A stretch of 64,000 nucleotides of DNA from Chitinophagales bacterium (GCA_026003335.1 BPHB01000001.1:1200591-1264590), one strand, 5' to 3'. Shown: positions 42,434 through 52,384, numbered from the stretch's first letter. A program made the numbers and translations. Notes: a model not told the origin generated them from the letters alone.

Positions 42434-44344
42434 ATGATGAAACCATGCATTTACCTGATACTCTGGCTCTGGTTGCCTGCCTTGGCATTTGCCCAACGCA
42501 CTGAGGAAAAACAAATGACCATTGCCGAGTACATTACCAAATACAAGGACATTGCCATCACGGAGATGCGAAAACACGGCATACCCGCCAGTATTACACT
42601 GGCTCAGGGGATTCTGGAGTCCAATTTCGGCAACAGCCGGCTGGCAAGACAGGCAAACAATCACTTCGGTATAAAATGCGGAAACAACTGGCAGGGCCCC
42701 ACCTTCATTCAGGATGATGATACCGAAAAAGAGTGTTTCAGAAAATATCAGTCACCCTATCATTCGTTTGACGACCATTCGCTTTTTCTGAAAGGGAAAG
42801 AGCGCTATCAGTTTCTTTTTGCATTGGACCCGAAAGATTACAAGGCATGGGCGCATGGACTGCAAAAAGCCGGCTATGCCACCAACCCCAATTATGCCAA
42901 CCTCCTCATTCGCCTTATTGAAGAGCGCAATCTGGACCGCTTCGACCATGAATCCCAATCCACCCAACTGTCAAAAGAAGAACTGGAGTACCTGAAATCA
43001 CTTGACAATAAAGTTTTTGTCTTTAACGGCATCAAAACGGTCATTTCACAACCCAATGAAGTGCCCGCTGATATTGCCGCCAAGTATGACATCAGCCTCC
43101 GGCAGTTACTGAAATATAATGACCTCAACGAACATGACTATCTGGAACCCGGCAGTCGCATCTACCTGGAACCCAAACGCACCAAAGGTTACGAAGATTA
43201 TCATAAAGTGACCCGCAATGAAACCATGCATGCCATATCGCAAAAGCAGGGAATACGATTGAAAACTCTCTACAAAAAGAATCACATGCAGTTTGGGCAG
43301 GAACCAGCCGAAGGAGAAATACTCTGCCTGAAAAGAAAATGCGCTGGCCCACCAAAACTCAAAACAGACGAGGAGATAAAGGAACAAATCAAAGAACAGA
43401 TTCAAAAACGCGTGGATAGCCAGATACAGCAGAAAACAAACAAAAATGAATATCCTGCTGCAGCCTCAGCACCTGCTACCACTACTCCTGTAGCCTCAGC
43501 AACCTCTTCATCGGCAAAGGCAGAGGAAGTATCTTCGTCAGAACAGCCAAAAGATACTACCATCCTCTCTGCTACTCGGGTAAACACTCCGTCTGCCGTA
43601 TCCTCCAACGATTATATTGAGTGGAACAACGAAACACCTCCCCCCACAACGGAGAGCCCAACAAAACTCACTTCCACATCCCAGCCTAATGCAGCCGAAG
43701 CAACAGCGCTGTACCATACCGTTGCACCTAAAGAAACTCTTTACAGGATTGCCCTTAATTATAAAGTATCCGTGGATGACATAAAAAAGTGGAACCGGCT
43801 TCAGTCTAATGATCTCAGTATCGGACAGCGGCTCATTGTGGGCTACACACAGCCCCCTCCGTCTGCTGATGTAACTGCTTCTCCAGCCACAACCTCTCCT
43901 GTTCAGACAAAAGCCGTTTCTTCCGGTCAGCAATCCGCAAGCCGGGACGGTACACCTGATGCCTCCGGCAACCCGCGCTATCACATTGTAGCGCCCAAGG
44001 AAACCTTATACAGGATTGCAGTAAATAATAATATCTCTGTAGATGACCTCAAGCGCTGGAACGGATTGACCTCAAACGATCTCTTCATCGGGCAGAGACT
44101 GATTGTGGGCTTTGAAAATCTTAACACATCAAACGATATAGTTGTCATTGAAGAGCAGGAACAGGAGGAGTCTGAACCCGTTTCAGAAAAATTGCCTGAG
44201 CGGCCTACTTATCATAAAGTGCAGCAAGGTGAAACTCTTTATGCCATCTCCCAGCGTTACGGCATTGCGGTGGAAACTCTGCGACAGCTCAACAATTTGC
44301 CGGGAAACAATATTACACCCGGACAGGTACTTAAGCTGCAATAG
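42434..44344 (+). CDS. secreted glucosaminidase with LysM repeats
   Basis: A 636-residue exported cell-wall hydrolase. After the signal peptide (1-21, ending ALAFAQ) comes a mannosyl-glycoprotein-endo-beta-N-acetylglucosaminidase (GH73-like) domain (about 28-180), with catalytic Glu62 in QGILESNFGNSRLA and NHFGIKC. Then an atypical LysM-like segment, a clear LysM near 256, a long Ser/Thr/Ala/Pro-rich linker, and three more LysM repeats ((Y-H-x-V-x-x-x-E-T-L-Y-x-I) at about 430, 515 and 592). LysM domains bind peptidoglycan and the enzyme cuts between N-acetylglucosamine and N-acetylmuramic acid, so a role in division or wall remodelling is likely. Starts at 42434 and 42437 are equally good; a GTG at 42419 is less likely. 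Confidence 0.92.
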   Translation: MMKPCIYLILWLWLPALAFAQRTEEKQMTIAEYITKYKDIAITEMRKHGIPASITLAQGILESNFGNSRLARQANNHFGIKCGNNWQGPTFIQDDDTEKECFRKYQSPYHSFDDHSLFLKGKERYQFLFALDPKDYKAWAHGLQKAGYATNPNYANLLIRLIEERNLDRFDHESQSTQLSKEELEYLKSLDNKVFVFNGIKTVISQPNEVPADIAAKYDISLRQLLKYNDLNEHDYLEPGSRIYLEPKRTKGYEDYHKVTRNETMHAISQKQGIRLKTLYKKNHMQFGQEPAEGEILCLKRKCAGPPKLKTDEEIKEQIKEQIQKRVDSQIQQKTNKNEYPAAASAPATTTPVASATSSSAKAEEVSSSEQPKDTTILSATRVNTPSAVSSNDYIEWNNETPPPTTESPTKLTSTSQPNAAEATALYHTVAPKETLYRIALNYKVSVDDIKKWNRLQSNDLSIGQRLIVGYTQPPPSADVTASPATTSPVQTKAVSSGQQSASRDGTPDASGNPRYHIVAPKETLYRIAVNNNISVDDLKRWNGLTSNDLFIGQRLIVGFENLNTSNDIVVIEEQEQEESEPVSEKLPERPTYHKVQQGETLYAISQRYGIAVETLRQLNNLPGNNITPGQVLKLQ

Positions 44345-44346
44345 TC

Positions 44347-44877
44347 TTGATTATTATAGATAATAAACCCTTCACCCTTCTGATCAGCGAAGATCAGCTC
44401 CAGAAAAGAGTCGCTGAGATTGCCCGCCAGATTACCCTGGATTACAAAGGCCGCACACCCTTGTTTATTGTCATTCTGAATGGCGCTTTTCTTTTTGCTG
44501 CCGACCTGTTCAGGAAAATTGACCTGGAGTGTGAAATCTCTTTTATCCGTCTGGCTTCCTATATAGGCACCAGCTCTACCGGCAAAGTTGCACTGCTGAT
44601 GAATCTGAGCGACAACATACGCGACAGACACGTCATCATCGTAGAAGATATTGTTGATACCGGTAAAACCCTTGCCTCCTTTTTGCCGCATTTGCAACTG
44701 GAGAAACCTGCAAGCATTCGCATTGCCTCACTGCTTTCAAAACCCTCAGCCTTGCGTGAACAGGTCGCTATAGACTATCTCGGTTTTGCTATTGAAAACA
44801 AATTTGTCATAGGATACGGACTGGACTATAATGGTGCCTATCGCAATCTCCCCGGCATCTATCAACTCTCTGTATAG
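44347..44877 (+). CDS. hpt: hypoxanthine phosphoribosyltransferase
   Basis: A 176-residue cytosolic purine-salvage enzyme that joins hypoxanthine or guanine to PRPP. FIVILNGAFLFAADLFR is the flexible-loop/purine region, and VIIVEDIVDTGKTLASF (about 98-114) is the PRPP-binding signature with Glu-Asp and the D-T-G-K-T loop. The C-terminal FVIGYGLDYNGAYRNLP is characteristic of HPRT. The frame has an upstream stop at 44332 and no ATG before conserved sequence, so TTG at 44347, 2 nt after the glucosaminidase stop, is the probable start. It is the first of a conserved hpt-adk-obg series. Confidence 0.95.
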   Translation: MIIIDNKPFTLLISEDQLQKRVAEIARQITLDYKGRTPLFIVILNGAFLFAADLFRKIDLECEISFIRLASYIGTSSTGKVALLMNLSDNIRDRHVIIVEDIVDTGKTLASFLPHLQLEKPASIRIASLLSKPSALREQVAIDYLGFAIENKFVIGYGLDYNGAYRNLPGIYQLSV

Positions 44878-44929
44878 CGGGCTTAGCTTTTAGATGCCTC
44901 GTATGTTTTATTTGCCAAAGGAAACAGGT

Positions 44930-44937
44930 TAACTTTG
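44930..44937 (+). promoter_or_regulatory. candidate adk promoter -7 element
   Basis: TAACTTTG matches the Bacteroidota TAnnTTTG consensus exactly and lies 27 nt upstream of the adk ATG. A TTTG at 44911-44914 is 15 nt upstream, shorter than the usual 19. Confidence 0.42.
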
Positions 44938-44964
44938 ACGCTCATTATTTTAACAGTCCTAACC

Positions 44965-45540
44965 ATGACTAATCTGATTCTATTCGGACCTCCCGGCAGC
45001 GGCAAAGGCACACAGGCTGAAAAACTGATAGATAAATATCAACTAATACATATCTCTACGGGCGACTTACTGCGTGCCGAAATAGCTGCCAACTCTCCTC
45101 TGGGAATAGAGGCAAAATCCTTTATTGATAACGGCAAGCTCGTTCCCGATGAGGTAGTTATCGGAATGATCAGCGCCAAGCTGGATGCGCACCCCAAAGC
45201 AAACGGATTTATTTTTGATGGCTTTCCCCGCACCCTCGCACAGGCCGAAGCCCTGGATAAACTCCTGCAGGCGAAAAACCTTGCCATTACCCGTGTGCTG
45301 ATGCTGCAGGTCAGTGAGCCCGAACTTATCAAAAGACTTCTCAACCGCGGTAAAACATCCGCACGCACCGATGATCAGGACGAAAGCATTATCAGAAAGA
45401 GAATTGAAGAGTACCGGGAGAAAACTTTTCCGGTTGCTGATTACTACCGTAGGCAGGGAAAGCTTGCTGAGGTAAAGGGAGAAGGGTCTATTGAAGAAAT
45501 ATTCAACGCGCTGACTGCCGAAATAGATAAACACCGCTGA
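44965..45540 (+). CDS. adk: adenylate kinase
   Basis: A 191-residue cytosolic enzyme that interconverts ATP + AMP and 2 ADP. The P-loop GPPGSGKGTQ lies at about residues 8-17, LIHISTGDLLRAEI is the AMP-binding region, and FIFDGFPRTLAQAEAL (about 79-94) is the family signature. The LID region (LLNRGKTSARTDDQDE) is short, as in the roughly 190-residue forms common in Bacteroidota. I chose the ATG at 44965, just before the P-loop strand; a TTG at 44935 would add ten residues and overlap the promoter candidate. The obg start abuts its stop directly. Confidence 0.97.
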   Translation: MTNLILFGPPGSGKGTQAEKLIDKYQLIHISTGDLLRAEIAANSPLGIEAKSFIDNGKLVPDEVVIGMISAKLDAHPKANGFIFDGFPRTLAQAEALDKLLQAKNLAITRVLMLQVSEPELIKRLLNRGKTSARTDDQDESIIRKRIEEYREKTFPVADYYRRQGKLAEVKGEGSIEEIFNALTAEIDKHR

Positions 45541-46536
45541 TTGGATAAAGCCAGTTTTGTTGACTACGTAAAGATTCACTGTAAGTCCGGGGCCGGGGGA
45601 CCGGGCAGCGTACACTTTCACCGCGAGAAATACGTCCCCAAAGGCGGTCCCGATGGCGGAGATGGTGGCAAAGGTGGCGACATTATACTCAGGGGCAATA
45701 GCCAGTTGTGGACTCTACTACACCTCAAATACCGCAAACACATTCGTACCGAAAACGGCAAACCGGGGGCAGGTAATAATCGCACCGGTGCCGATGCTGA
45801 AGATGAAATCATTGATGTGCCTCTGGGCACGGTGGCCAAAAATGCCGAAACCGGTGAAGTGCTCTTTGAGATTACGGAAGACGGCCAACAAAAAGTTCTG
45901 CTGAGAGGCGGGAGAGGCGGAAAAGGAAACGCTTTTTTCAAAACTGCTACCAACCAAACTCCGGACTATGCCCAGCCGGGCGAACCTGGAGCAGAAGGAT
46001 GGTTTATTCTGGAACTTAAAGTGCTGGCTGATGTGGGCCTCGTTGGATTCCCTAACGCGGGCAAATCCACGTTGCTGTCGGTGCTCACAGCAGCCAAACC
46101 TAAAATAGCTGATTACCCGTTTACAACACTTGTCCCCCAACTGGGCATTGTACCCTATCGCGACAACCGCTCATTTGTGATGGCCGACATTCCCGGAATT
46201 ATTGAAGGAGCTCACAAAGGTAAAGGCCTCGGGCATCGCTTCCTGCGCCACATTGAGCGAAATGCAGTATTACTGTTTATGGTGCCTGTGGAAAGCAAAA
46301 GTATTTATGCCGAGTATCATATTCTGCTTAATGAGCTGGAACAATTTAACCCTGCCCTGCTTCAAAAGAAAAGAATACTGGCCGTCACCAAAAGCGACCT
46401 GATTGATAGTGAACTGGAGAAATTGCTGATGAAGGAGCTCCCTGAAGTGCCTTTCGTTTTCATTTCCTCCCTTACCGGTAGGGGACTTGAAAAGCTCAAG
46501 GATATGCTTTGGAATGCGCTGAATGCACCCGACTAA
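45541..46536 (+). CDS. obgE: Obg family GTPase (ribosome assembly)
   Basis: A 331-residue GTPase that acts in large ribosomal subunit assembly and stress control. The N-terminal Obg domain is glycine-rich ([20 protein letters not shown], then [11 protein letters not shown]). The G domain has G1 [11 protein letters not shown] (about 172-182), G3 DIPG, and the T-K-S-D G4 motif. The short C-terminal end is normal for Bacteroidota forms. Translation apparently starts at TTG 45541, immediately after the adk TGA, because no ATG lies before the conserved [12 protein letters not shown]. Zero spacing with adk indicates coupling. Confidence 0.96.
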   Translation: MDKASFVDYVKIHCKSGAGGPGSVHFHREKYVPKGGPDGGDGGKGGDIILRGNSQLWTLLHLKYRKHIRTENGKPGAGNNRTGADAEDEIIDVPLGTVAKNAETGEVLFEITEDGQQKVLLRGGRGGKGNAFFKTATNQTPDYAQPGEPGAEGWFILELKVLADVGLVGFPNAGKSTLLSVLTAAKPKIADYPFTTLVPQLGIVPYRDNRSFVMADIPGIIEGAHKGKGLGHRFLRHIERNAVLLFMVPVESKSIYAEYHILLNELEQFNPALLQKKRILAVTKSDLIDSELEKLLMKELPEVPFVFISSLTGRGLEKLKDMLWNALNAPD

Positions 46537-46553
46537 ACGCGCCAGGAGTTTCT

Positions 46554-47441
46554 ATGCATAGTGACAACCAACAGCCGGCACTCTCCAGCTGGTTTATTCT
46601 GATACTGCTTGCTCTGGTATGGGGCACTTCATATATCCTGATAAAATATGCCCTCAAAACCTTTGACCCTTTGCAGTTGGCCAGCCTGCGTGTGTGCATA
46701 GCTTTTCTAACCCTGGTTCCGTTGCTGTTTATCGGACAACTGAAAAACTTCAGCGGAAGGCAATGGCTGCCGGTTGCACTCACCGGCCTGCTGGGAAGCG
46801 CTATTCCGGCCTTATTGTTTGCCATTGCCCAAACCCGCATTTCCAGCTCCCTGGCCGCCATCCTGAACGCGCTGGTCCCTCTTTCCACACTGGTAACCGG
46901 AGCTTTATTTTTCAGTCAAAGGATGAACAGATTCAAGATTGCCGGTGTATTGCTGGGTATTACAGGAACAGCAGGTATCATTCTGACCCGTACAAACGGC
47001 ACGCTCGCAACGGACAATACCTTTTATTCGCTGCTGGTTATACTGGCAGGCCTCTGCTATGCCCTGCAAACCAATATCCTGAAACGCTACCTCGGACAGG
47101 CTTCTCCCCTGGGCATCACCGCATGGGGATTTGCCTTTTCCGGGCCTATGGCCGCTTTAATTGCTGTCAGCTCCGGTGTGCCCGAAGTGATATATTCGCG
47201 CCCTGACGCATGGAAAGGCGTGGTGTATGTAAGCATTCTTGGAGCTTTCGGCACGGCAGCAGCTATAGCGCTTTTCAGCCGCCTGGTCCAAAACACCACT
47301 CCGCTGTTTGCCTCCACGGTAACCTATCTGATTCCGCTGGTGGCTCTTCTCTGGGGGACACTGGATGGCGAGATCATCACCCTGCCGGATATCGCAGGCC
47401 TTATAGCAATACTTGCCGGCATCTATCTCACAAGCCGTTAA
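46554..47441 (+). CDS. EamA/DMT family transporter
   Basis: A 295-residue inner-membrane protein with ten hydrophobic segments in two EamA halves. The first opens with LLALVWGTSYILIKYALKTF and contains TRISSSLAAILNALVPLST, a family landmark. The second half begins near LLVILAGLCYALQTNILKRY. Members export metabolites or amino acids; the substrate is unknown. I chose the ATG at 46554, which has CCAGGAG upstream, a rare Shine-Dalgarno-like site in this window. A TTG at 46509 would overlap obgE by 28 bp. Confidence 0.9.
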   Translation: MHSDNQQPALSSWFILILLALVWGTSYILIKYALKTFDPLQLASLRVCIAFLTLVPLLFIGQLKNFSGRQWLPVALTGLLGSAIPALLFAIAQTRISSSLAAILNALVPLSTLVTGALFFSQRMNRFKIAGVLLGITGTAGIILTRTNGTLATDNTFYSLLVILAGLCYALQTNILKRYLGQASPLGITAWGFAFSGPMAALIAVSSGVPEVIYSRPDAWKGVVYVSILGAFGTAAAIALFSRLVQNTTPLFASTVTYLIPLVALLWGTLDGEIITLPDIAGLIAILAGIYLTSR

Positions 47442-47557
47442 GCATACCGGGCTGTAGCTACATACCTTCGGGCATAACAATGGTTCGCTTCATGTGGGAT
47501 GAATATTGCACACATCTGCCTGCCCCCTAGCTCTCCACACTATCTCCATAAATTTGC

Positions 47558-47587
47558 TTGTCATAAGGGATTATATTTTTAACTTTA
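47558..47587 (+). promoter_or_regulatory. candidate promoter of the PorP/SprF gene at 47623
   Basis: TTG (47558-47560), then exactly 19 nt, then TAACTTTA (47580-47587) gives the Bacteroidota -33/-7 arrangement with one mismatch. It lies 35 nt upstream of the chosen ATG and supports that start over in-frame codons further upstream. Confidence 0.6.
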
Positions 47588-47622
47588 GCAACCTGAATAC
47601 TGAGGAAAAATCCTTCAATGTC

Positions 47623-48651
47623 ATGAACTACAGGAAAGCTCTGGGCAGTTTGCTTTTTTTGGCTTGCCTTTCGGCAAGCGGGCAGGATATCCATTTCTCC
47701 CAATACTTTGCTTCTCCACTTACATTAAATCCGGCTCTCGTGGGAGGCTTCAACGGTAAATTCAGAGTTGCGGCCAACTACCGCAATCAATGGTTTACCG
47801 TCATGGGAGCCAACTCTTACGTCACCTACTCAGGGTCTTTTGACATGCCGATTCTGAGAAGAAAACTTGGGTATGATCAACTCGGTGTGGGTGTGATGGC
47901 CTTTCATGACAAGGCGGGTGACGGAGCGCTATCTACCCTCAATGTAATGGGTGGAGCGGCATACCACAAAAATCTGGATGAACAAAGGCGCTACGTTATA
48001 TCTCTGGGCGTATTGGCAGGGTTTACTCAAAAGCGCATTGATTTCAGCCGCCTCACTTTTGCGGCTCAGTTTGACCAAAACCTCGGTTTTGATCCCCTGG
48101 CATTTAACGGTGAGCGCATTGAATCCAATTCCACCATGTATTTTGACTTTACCGTAGGTCTGCTTTTTCGTGCCCGCTTCAGCAAAATGGTGCGCGGATA
48201 TGTTGGAGGCTCCATGTTCCATCTGCACAAGCCGAAAGAATATTTTTTGGTGCAGAACGGACAGCCTAATCGTCTGAATCCGCGCTTTCTGGTACATGGC
48301 GGAGTAGATATCAGCGTAAACAAATATTTCACCTTGACTCCGGGTATTTATTATGCTACCCAAAACACTGCCTCCGAAATCACTGTGGGCATGGCTGCCG
48401 GATATATGTTTAATGAAAACAACATTCTCTACCTGGGAGCATGGGTACGCGCGTTTGATCAGGATGCTGTAATACCAATGATAGCTTATGAAGTTTATGG
48501 CCTGCGCATTGGTTTAAGCTACGACATCAACCTCTCTGACCTGAAGGTAGCCAGCAACAGTCATGGTGCTGTGGAAGCTTCTCTGATTTACATTTTCGGG
48601 AAAGAACCGGAACCGGAATTTTCGCCTTCACGCTATTGTCCGAAGTTTTGA
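47623..48651 (+). CDS. PorP/SprF family type IX secretion membrane protein
   Basis: A 342-residue outer-membrane protein with a signal peptide (1-21, ending SASGQ) and the family start QDIHFSQYFASPLTLNPALVGG, followed by alternating strands typical of the PorP/SprF barrel. It ends in a short tail (EPEPEFSPSRYCPKF). PorP members are paired with particular T9SS cargo proteins. Here no large adhesin gene is next to it: the neighbours are an EamA transporter and a DNA glycosylase. Its partner may be encoded elsewhere, possibly one of the type B cargo genes at 50216 or 56070. The ATG at 47623 was chosen because it begins the signal peptide just after the promoter candidate. Confidence 0.92.
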   Translation: MNYRKALGSLLFLACLSASGQDIHFSQYFASPLTLNPALVGGFNGKFRVAANYRNQWFTVMGANSYVTYSGSFDMPILRRKLGYDQLGVGVMAFHDKAGDGALSTLNVMGGAAYHKNLDEQRRYVISLGVLAGFTQKRIDFSRLTFAAQFDQNLGFDPLAFNGERIESNSTMYFDFTVGLLFRARFSKMVRGYVGGSMFHLHKPKEYFLVQNGQPNRLNPRFLVHGGVDISVNKYFTLTPGIYYATQNTASEITVGMAAGYMFNENNILYLGAWVRAFDQDAVIPMIAYEVYGLRIGLSYDINLSDLKVASNSHGAVEASLIYIFGKEPEPEFSPSRYCPKF

Positions 48652-48673
48652 TTTTTCGGATAGATTTTCCAAA

Positions 48674-49282
48674 CTAACCCCTCTGACTCACCCACCGGCT
48701 ATCCTTTACGAAAAAACGCCAGGGGTATCGGGCATGTTCTCCGGCATACTCCACACCTACCCTTGGCGTTGCCACAATAGCATCAGCACCATATCGGACT
48801 CCTCTGTCTTCAAGCCATATTATAGAGCCCAACAGATCCACACCATAATGTTGCGTGGTAATCCCCAGTGCCCGGCTCACACTGCCGGGCCCGGAAGTTA
48901 GTCTATAATTGAACGCAGCCATACCTCTGCGCTGCAACATCACTTCCACACCATGGGTGGGTTCAATGGCACGCACAAGAACGGCATCGGCCTGGCCTGC
49001 CCGGTTTACTACAATGTTGAACAAATGATGTATGCCATAACAGAGATACACATAGGCATATCCACCGGGACCGTGCATAACGGCATTTCGTTTGGTAAAA
49101 CGATTGTTATAGGCATGGCAAGCCCTGTCGTCCGTTCCGCGGTAGGCTTCGGTTTCCACAATAATACCACCGGTGAGTTTACCATCCACCCGGGTAAACA
49201 AAAACTTGCCCAATAACTCACGGCTTATCGTTACCACATCATCCCGCATATAAAATGCACGGGGAAGTTTTCGTCTGCTCAT
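48674..49282 (-). CDS. DNA-3-methyladenine glycosylase (AAG/MPG type)
   Basis: A 202-residue DNA repair enzyme of the alkyladenine glycosylase family. IIVETEAYRGTDDRACHAY (about 40-58) holds the catalytic Glu, GPGGYAYVYLCYGIHHLFNIV is the DNA-binding core, and LTSGPGSVSRALGI is the conserved C-terminal motif. It removes alkylated and deaminated purines such as 3-methyladenine and hypoxanthine. Length is typical. It is divergent from the methyltransferase gene at 49387 and convergent with the PorP gene, 22 bp away. Confidence 0.95.
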   Translation of the reverse strand: MSRRKLPRAFYMRDDVVTISRELLGKFLFTRVDGKLTGGIIVETEAYRGTDDRACHAYNNRFTKRNAVMHGPGGYAYVYLCYGIHHLFNIVVNRAGQADAVLVRAIEPTHGVEVMLQRRGMAAFNYRLTSGPGSVSRALGITTQHYGVDLLGSIIWLEDRGVRYGADAIVATPRVGVEYAGEHARYPWRFFVKDSRWVSQRG

Positions 49283-49386
49283 CTGCGTACAGTTGATTTT
49301 AAATGCATATAATCCATTATGCCTTTTGCAATGCGAAAACAGCTTGAAAACTTACAACTTTTTGCTACTTTGCGCGCCAAAAACAA

Positions 49387-50103
49387 ATGAAGCGCAAGCA
49401 GGAAGGTAAGCTCTATATCATTCCGGCTCCTATCGGAAACAACGAGGGAGAATTTCTCGCAGAATCGGTAAAACGGATTGTCTACAGCCTGCGTCATTTT
49501 GTGGTGGAGAAAGAAAAAACAGCCAGACGCATCCTCAGACATATCGGCTATACCCAGGCGTTTGATGACACTTACTTTACGGAAATCAACAAAAATACCC
49601 GACCCGAAAAGCTCCTGCCTATTATAGATATTATCAGGCAGGGCATTTCAGTCGGGTTAATGGCTGAAGCTGGAATGCCCTGTCTTGCTGATCCCGGTGA
49701 AACATTGGTAGAGCTGGCGCATCAGCACAACATCACCGTAGTGCCCCTTGCTGGACCGTCTGCCATCATGCTGGCTCTGGTAGCATCCGGTTTGGGAGCC
49801 AACGGGTTTGCCTTCTGGGGCTATCTGCCGGTTAAACCTCTGGAGCGCAGAAAACAACTTCTGGAACTGGAACGGCTTTCCCGCAAATACGATGAAGCGC
49901 AGATTTTTATTGAAACACCCTACCGAAACATGCAACTGTTTGAAGAGATTCTCAAAGCCTGCCTGGATAATACGCTTGTATGCATTGCCCGCGAAATCAA
50001 CCAGCCCGGCCAGTTTATCCGCACCCTGCCAGTAAAACAGTGGCGAAAAACCAAGGTGAGTTTACACAAACGTCCCACTGTATTTATTCTTTCAGCCAGA
50101 TAA
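49387..50103 (+). CDS. tetrapyrrole-methylase-type SAM methyltransferase (RsmI-like)
   Basis: A 238-residue protein with the tetrapyrrole-methylase fold: LYIIPAPIGNNEGEFL opens it (RsmI-type P-x-P-I-G-N), GISVGLMAEAGMPCLADPGETLV (split here into the A-E-A-G-x-P and D-P-G elements) is the SAM site, and VPLAGPSAIMLALVASGLGANGFAF is the family's conserved core. RsmI 2'-O-methylates C1402 of 16S rRNA. This protein is about 40 residues shorter than E. coli RsmI and has a changed start, so it may be the second RsmI-like paralogue common in Bacteroidota. The target is uncertain. Confidence 0.85.
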   Translation: MKRKQEGKLYIIPAPIGNNEGEFLAESVKRIVYSLRHFVVEKEKTARRILRHIGYTQAFDDTYFTEINKNTRPEKLLPIIDIIRQGISVGLMAEAGMPCLADPGETLVELAHQHNITVVPLAGPSAIMLALVASGLGANGFAFWGYLPVKPLERRKQLLELERLSRKYDEAQIFIETPYRNMQLFEEILKACLDNTLVCIAREINQPGQFIRTLPVKQWRKTKVSLHKRPTVFILSAR

Positions 50104-50200
50104 GCTGAACCTGCATATCTGTTGTATCCACTGTAGCGTTTAGTTTTCAGATGAATAGAATAAGTCAGGTATGACACATAGCTTTAATAGAGCAATTTCC

Positions 50201-50208
50201 TATTTTTG
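50201..50208 (+). promoter_or_regulatory. candidate -7 promoter element of the 50216 gene
   Basis: TATTTTTG matches TAnnTTTG exactly and ends 7 nt before the ATG, which implies a leaderless or nearly leaderless mRNA. No clear TTG is at the expected spacing. Confidence 0.4.
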
Positions 50209-50215
50209 AAACTCT

Positions 50216-52384
50216 ATGCTCCGATTTGTTTCCCTTCTCTGGTTTTTAGCCCTGCCAGCTTTGCTTTTTGACTGGCAAGGTCTGCATGCCCAGGTTACCG
50301 GCCCTGAACAAGATTGCAATAATGCACTACCTGTGTGCCAGCTCACTTTTATTCAAACCCAATCTTATCAAGGCGTAGGATTAATAGAGGATTTGCCTGA
50401 CGGCTCTTCCTGTCTGCAGAATGAAGAAAACAATTCGGTGTGGTATATCTTCACGATTACCGATGTAAGCGGGGGCAATATCCTGCGGTTTCAGATTATC
50501 CCCGCAGCCAATGATGATTACGATTTTGCCTTATATGATATTACCGGCCGCTCCTGTGAAGATATTGCTTCAGGCGGATTGGAAGTACGCTGTAATTATG
50601 CCTTTACCAGCGGCCCCACAGGTTGCGATTCTATGGGAACTTCTACGGTGGAAGGGCCCGGGGGAAAGGCTTTTTGCTCTGAAATAGTTGTTTCTCTGGG
50701 ACAAACCTATGCACTGCTTGTGGACAATTTCAGTTCCACACAGTTTGGCTACACCCTTGACTTTACCCGAAGCACAGCAAGCATTCTGGACCTAACACTG
50801 CCCGAGATTTCGGGGTTTGAGCCTCTTACCTGTGATAATACCGATTCGCTGATCATTTACTTTTCAGAGCCGGTGTTGTGTTCTTCACTTGCCGCTGACG
50901 GTTCCGACTTTTCTATTACCGGTCCGACACCGGTGACCATCATATCCACTACCAGCAGTGATTGTGCCGGAGGCGCTTTTACCCAACAAGCTGTTATTCA
51001 TTTTTCGTCTCCCATTTCACAGGGCGGCAACTACACACTTCAGCTGAAAGCCGGCAGTGATGGCAACACTATTGAAGACAATTGCAATAAACAGGCGCTG
51101 CCGGCCTCCTACCCACTGTTGGTGCCTGGTAAAGTATCGGCCGCATATACCGCTACTCCGGCTAGCGCATGCAATGAAGTTACGGTTACTTTTGATGCCT
51201 CCGGCTCAAGCGGCAACGTTGTCAACTATAACTGGTCTATTGACGGCAATGCCTACAGCGGCTCTACTCAGGTGGTTACCTTCCCCCTGTCAAACGGACA
51301 AGGCATAACTATCCCTGTTTCCCTGATAGTTTCTTCGGCCGATTGCGCGGACACGCTTGCGAATAACAGTTTTTCCATCTCCAATACATTCGCTCCGGAC
51401 TTCAGTTATCAGCCTGCTGAACCCTGTGCAACTCAGCCAGTCAGCTTTACAGACATTACCAACGTCAGCGCTACGGATTATCTGTGGGAGTTCGGAGATG
51501 GTCAAATTTCAGGCAGCCATAATCCAACACATATTTTCAACACTGAAGGCACTTATACGGTAACCTTCACAGTCATTGATAATGCGCAGGGCTGTCAGGA
51601 ATCGGTCAGCAAAACAGTGGTAGTGAGGCAGTTTATTCAGGCCGACTTCGTCATGAGCAACAACAATGTCGCCTGTGCCGGCATGCCCATGCAATTCACG
51701 GATGCATCCCGGGGTACTCCGGTCAACTGGACATGGACCTTTCCCAATCAAAATTCGCTTACTGGCTCCAGCGTGCAATATACATTCCCCTCTACGGGAA
51801 ACTACACAATAACACTGGAGGTGGATGACCAGTATTGCGGCTCTGATGACACCACCGCAAATATTTCTGTGCTGGCGCGACCTGTTTTTAATTTAGGTAA
51901 TGATACCTTCATCTGCCTGTCTGAAAAAATTCCTCTTACAGTAGGAGTAAGTGGTATTGATTCGGTGCGCTGGTCAACCGGAGAAACTTCCTTCAGCATT
52001 GAGTTTGGCAACGTTCCGGCTGAAGTAATCGCAATCGCATATAGCAACGGCTGCCCGTTTTCCGACACCATATTTATAGACCGGCAGCAGTTGGATTGTT
52101 CCTTTGCCATCGTGCCGTCAGCCTTTTCACCCAACAATGACGGGCAAAATGACCTTTTAAAAGTTTTGACCAAGCGGGTATTATCTTATGAAATCATTAT
52201 TTACAACCGCTGGGGACAGGAAGTTTATCGGGGCACTGGCACCGAAACCACCCGTGACGGTGGATGGGATGGCACTTACAAAGGCGAGCCTCAGGATATC
52301 GGTGTGTACACCTATATGTTAACCTGGCGTGACTATGATCAGAAAAAATATATTGAAAAGGGCAACATTACACTCATTCGGTAG
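50216..52384 (+). CDS. secreted multi-PKD protein, T9SS type B cargo
   Basis: A 722-residue exported protein. In order: signal peptide (about 1-25, ending GLHAQ); an N-terminal domain with many Cys (about 30-185) that opens with DCNNALPVCQ; a beta domain with a Cys pair (about 190-300); and three PKD-like domains at about 305-385, 395-470 and 475-550, the second with LWEFGDGQISGSHNPTHIF. A short hinge is followed by the type B T9SS sorting domain (about 635-722), with PSAFSPNNDGQNDLLKV, IIIYNRWGQEVYRG and DGGWDGTYKG. It is likely surface-exposed with a structural or adhesive role; no catalytic motif was seen. tRNA-Pro follows 45 bp after the stop. Confidence 0.88.
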   Translation: MLRFVSLLWFLALPALLFDWQGLHAQVTGPEQDCNNALPVCQLTFIQTQSYQGVGLIEDLPDGSSCLQNEENNSVWYIFTITDVSGGNILRFQIIPAANDDYDFALYDITGRSCEDIASGGLEVRCNYAFTSGPTGCDSMGTSTVEGPGGKAFCSEIVVSLGQTYALLVDNFSSTQFGYTLDFTRSTASILDLTLPEISGFEPLTCDNTDSLIIYFSEPVLCSSLAADGSDFSITGPTPVTIISTTSSDCAGGAFTQQAVIHFSSPISQGGNYTLQLKAGSDGNTIEDNCNKQALPASYPLLVPGKVSAAYTATPASACNEVTVTFDASGSSGNVVNYNWSIDGNAYSGSTQVVTFPLSNGQGITIPVSLIVSSADCADTLANNSFSISNTFAPDFSYQPAEPCATQPVSFTDITNVSATDYLWEFGDGQISGSHNPTHIFNTEGTYTVTFTVIDNAQGCQESVSKTVVVRQFIQADFVMSNNNVACAGMPMQFTDASRGTPVNWTWTFPNQNSLTGSSVQYTFPSTGNYTITLEVDDQYCGSDDTTANISVLARPVFNLGNDTFICLSEKIPLTVGVSGIDSVRWSTGETSFSIEFGNVPAEVIAIAYSNGCPFSDTIFIDRQQLDCSFAIVPSAFSPNNDGQNDLLKVLTKRVLSYEIIIYNRWGQEVYRGTGTETTRDGGWDGTYKGEPQDIGVYTYMLTWRDYDQKKYIEKGNITLIR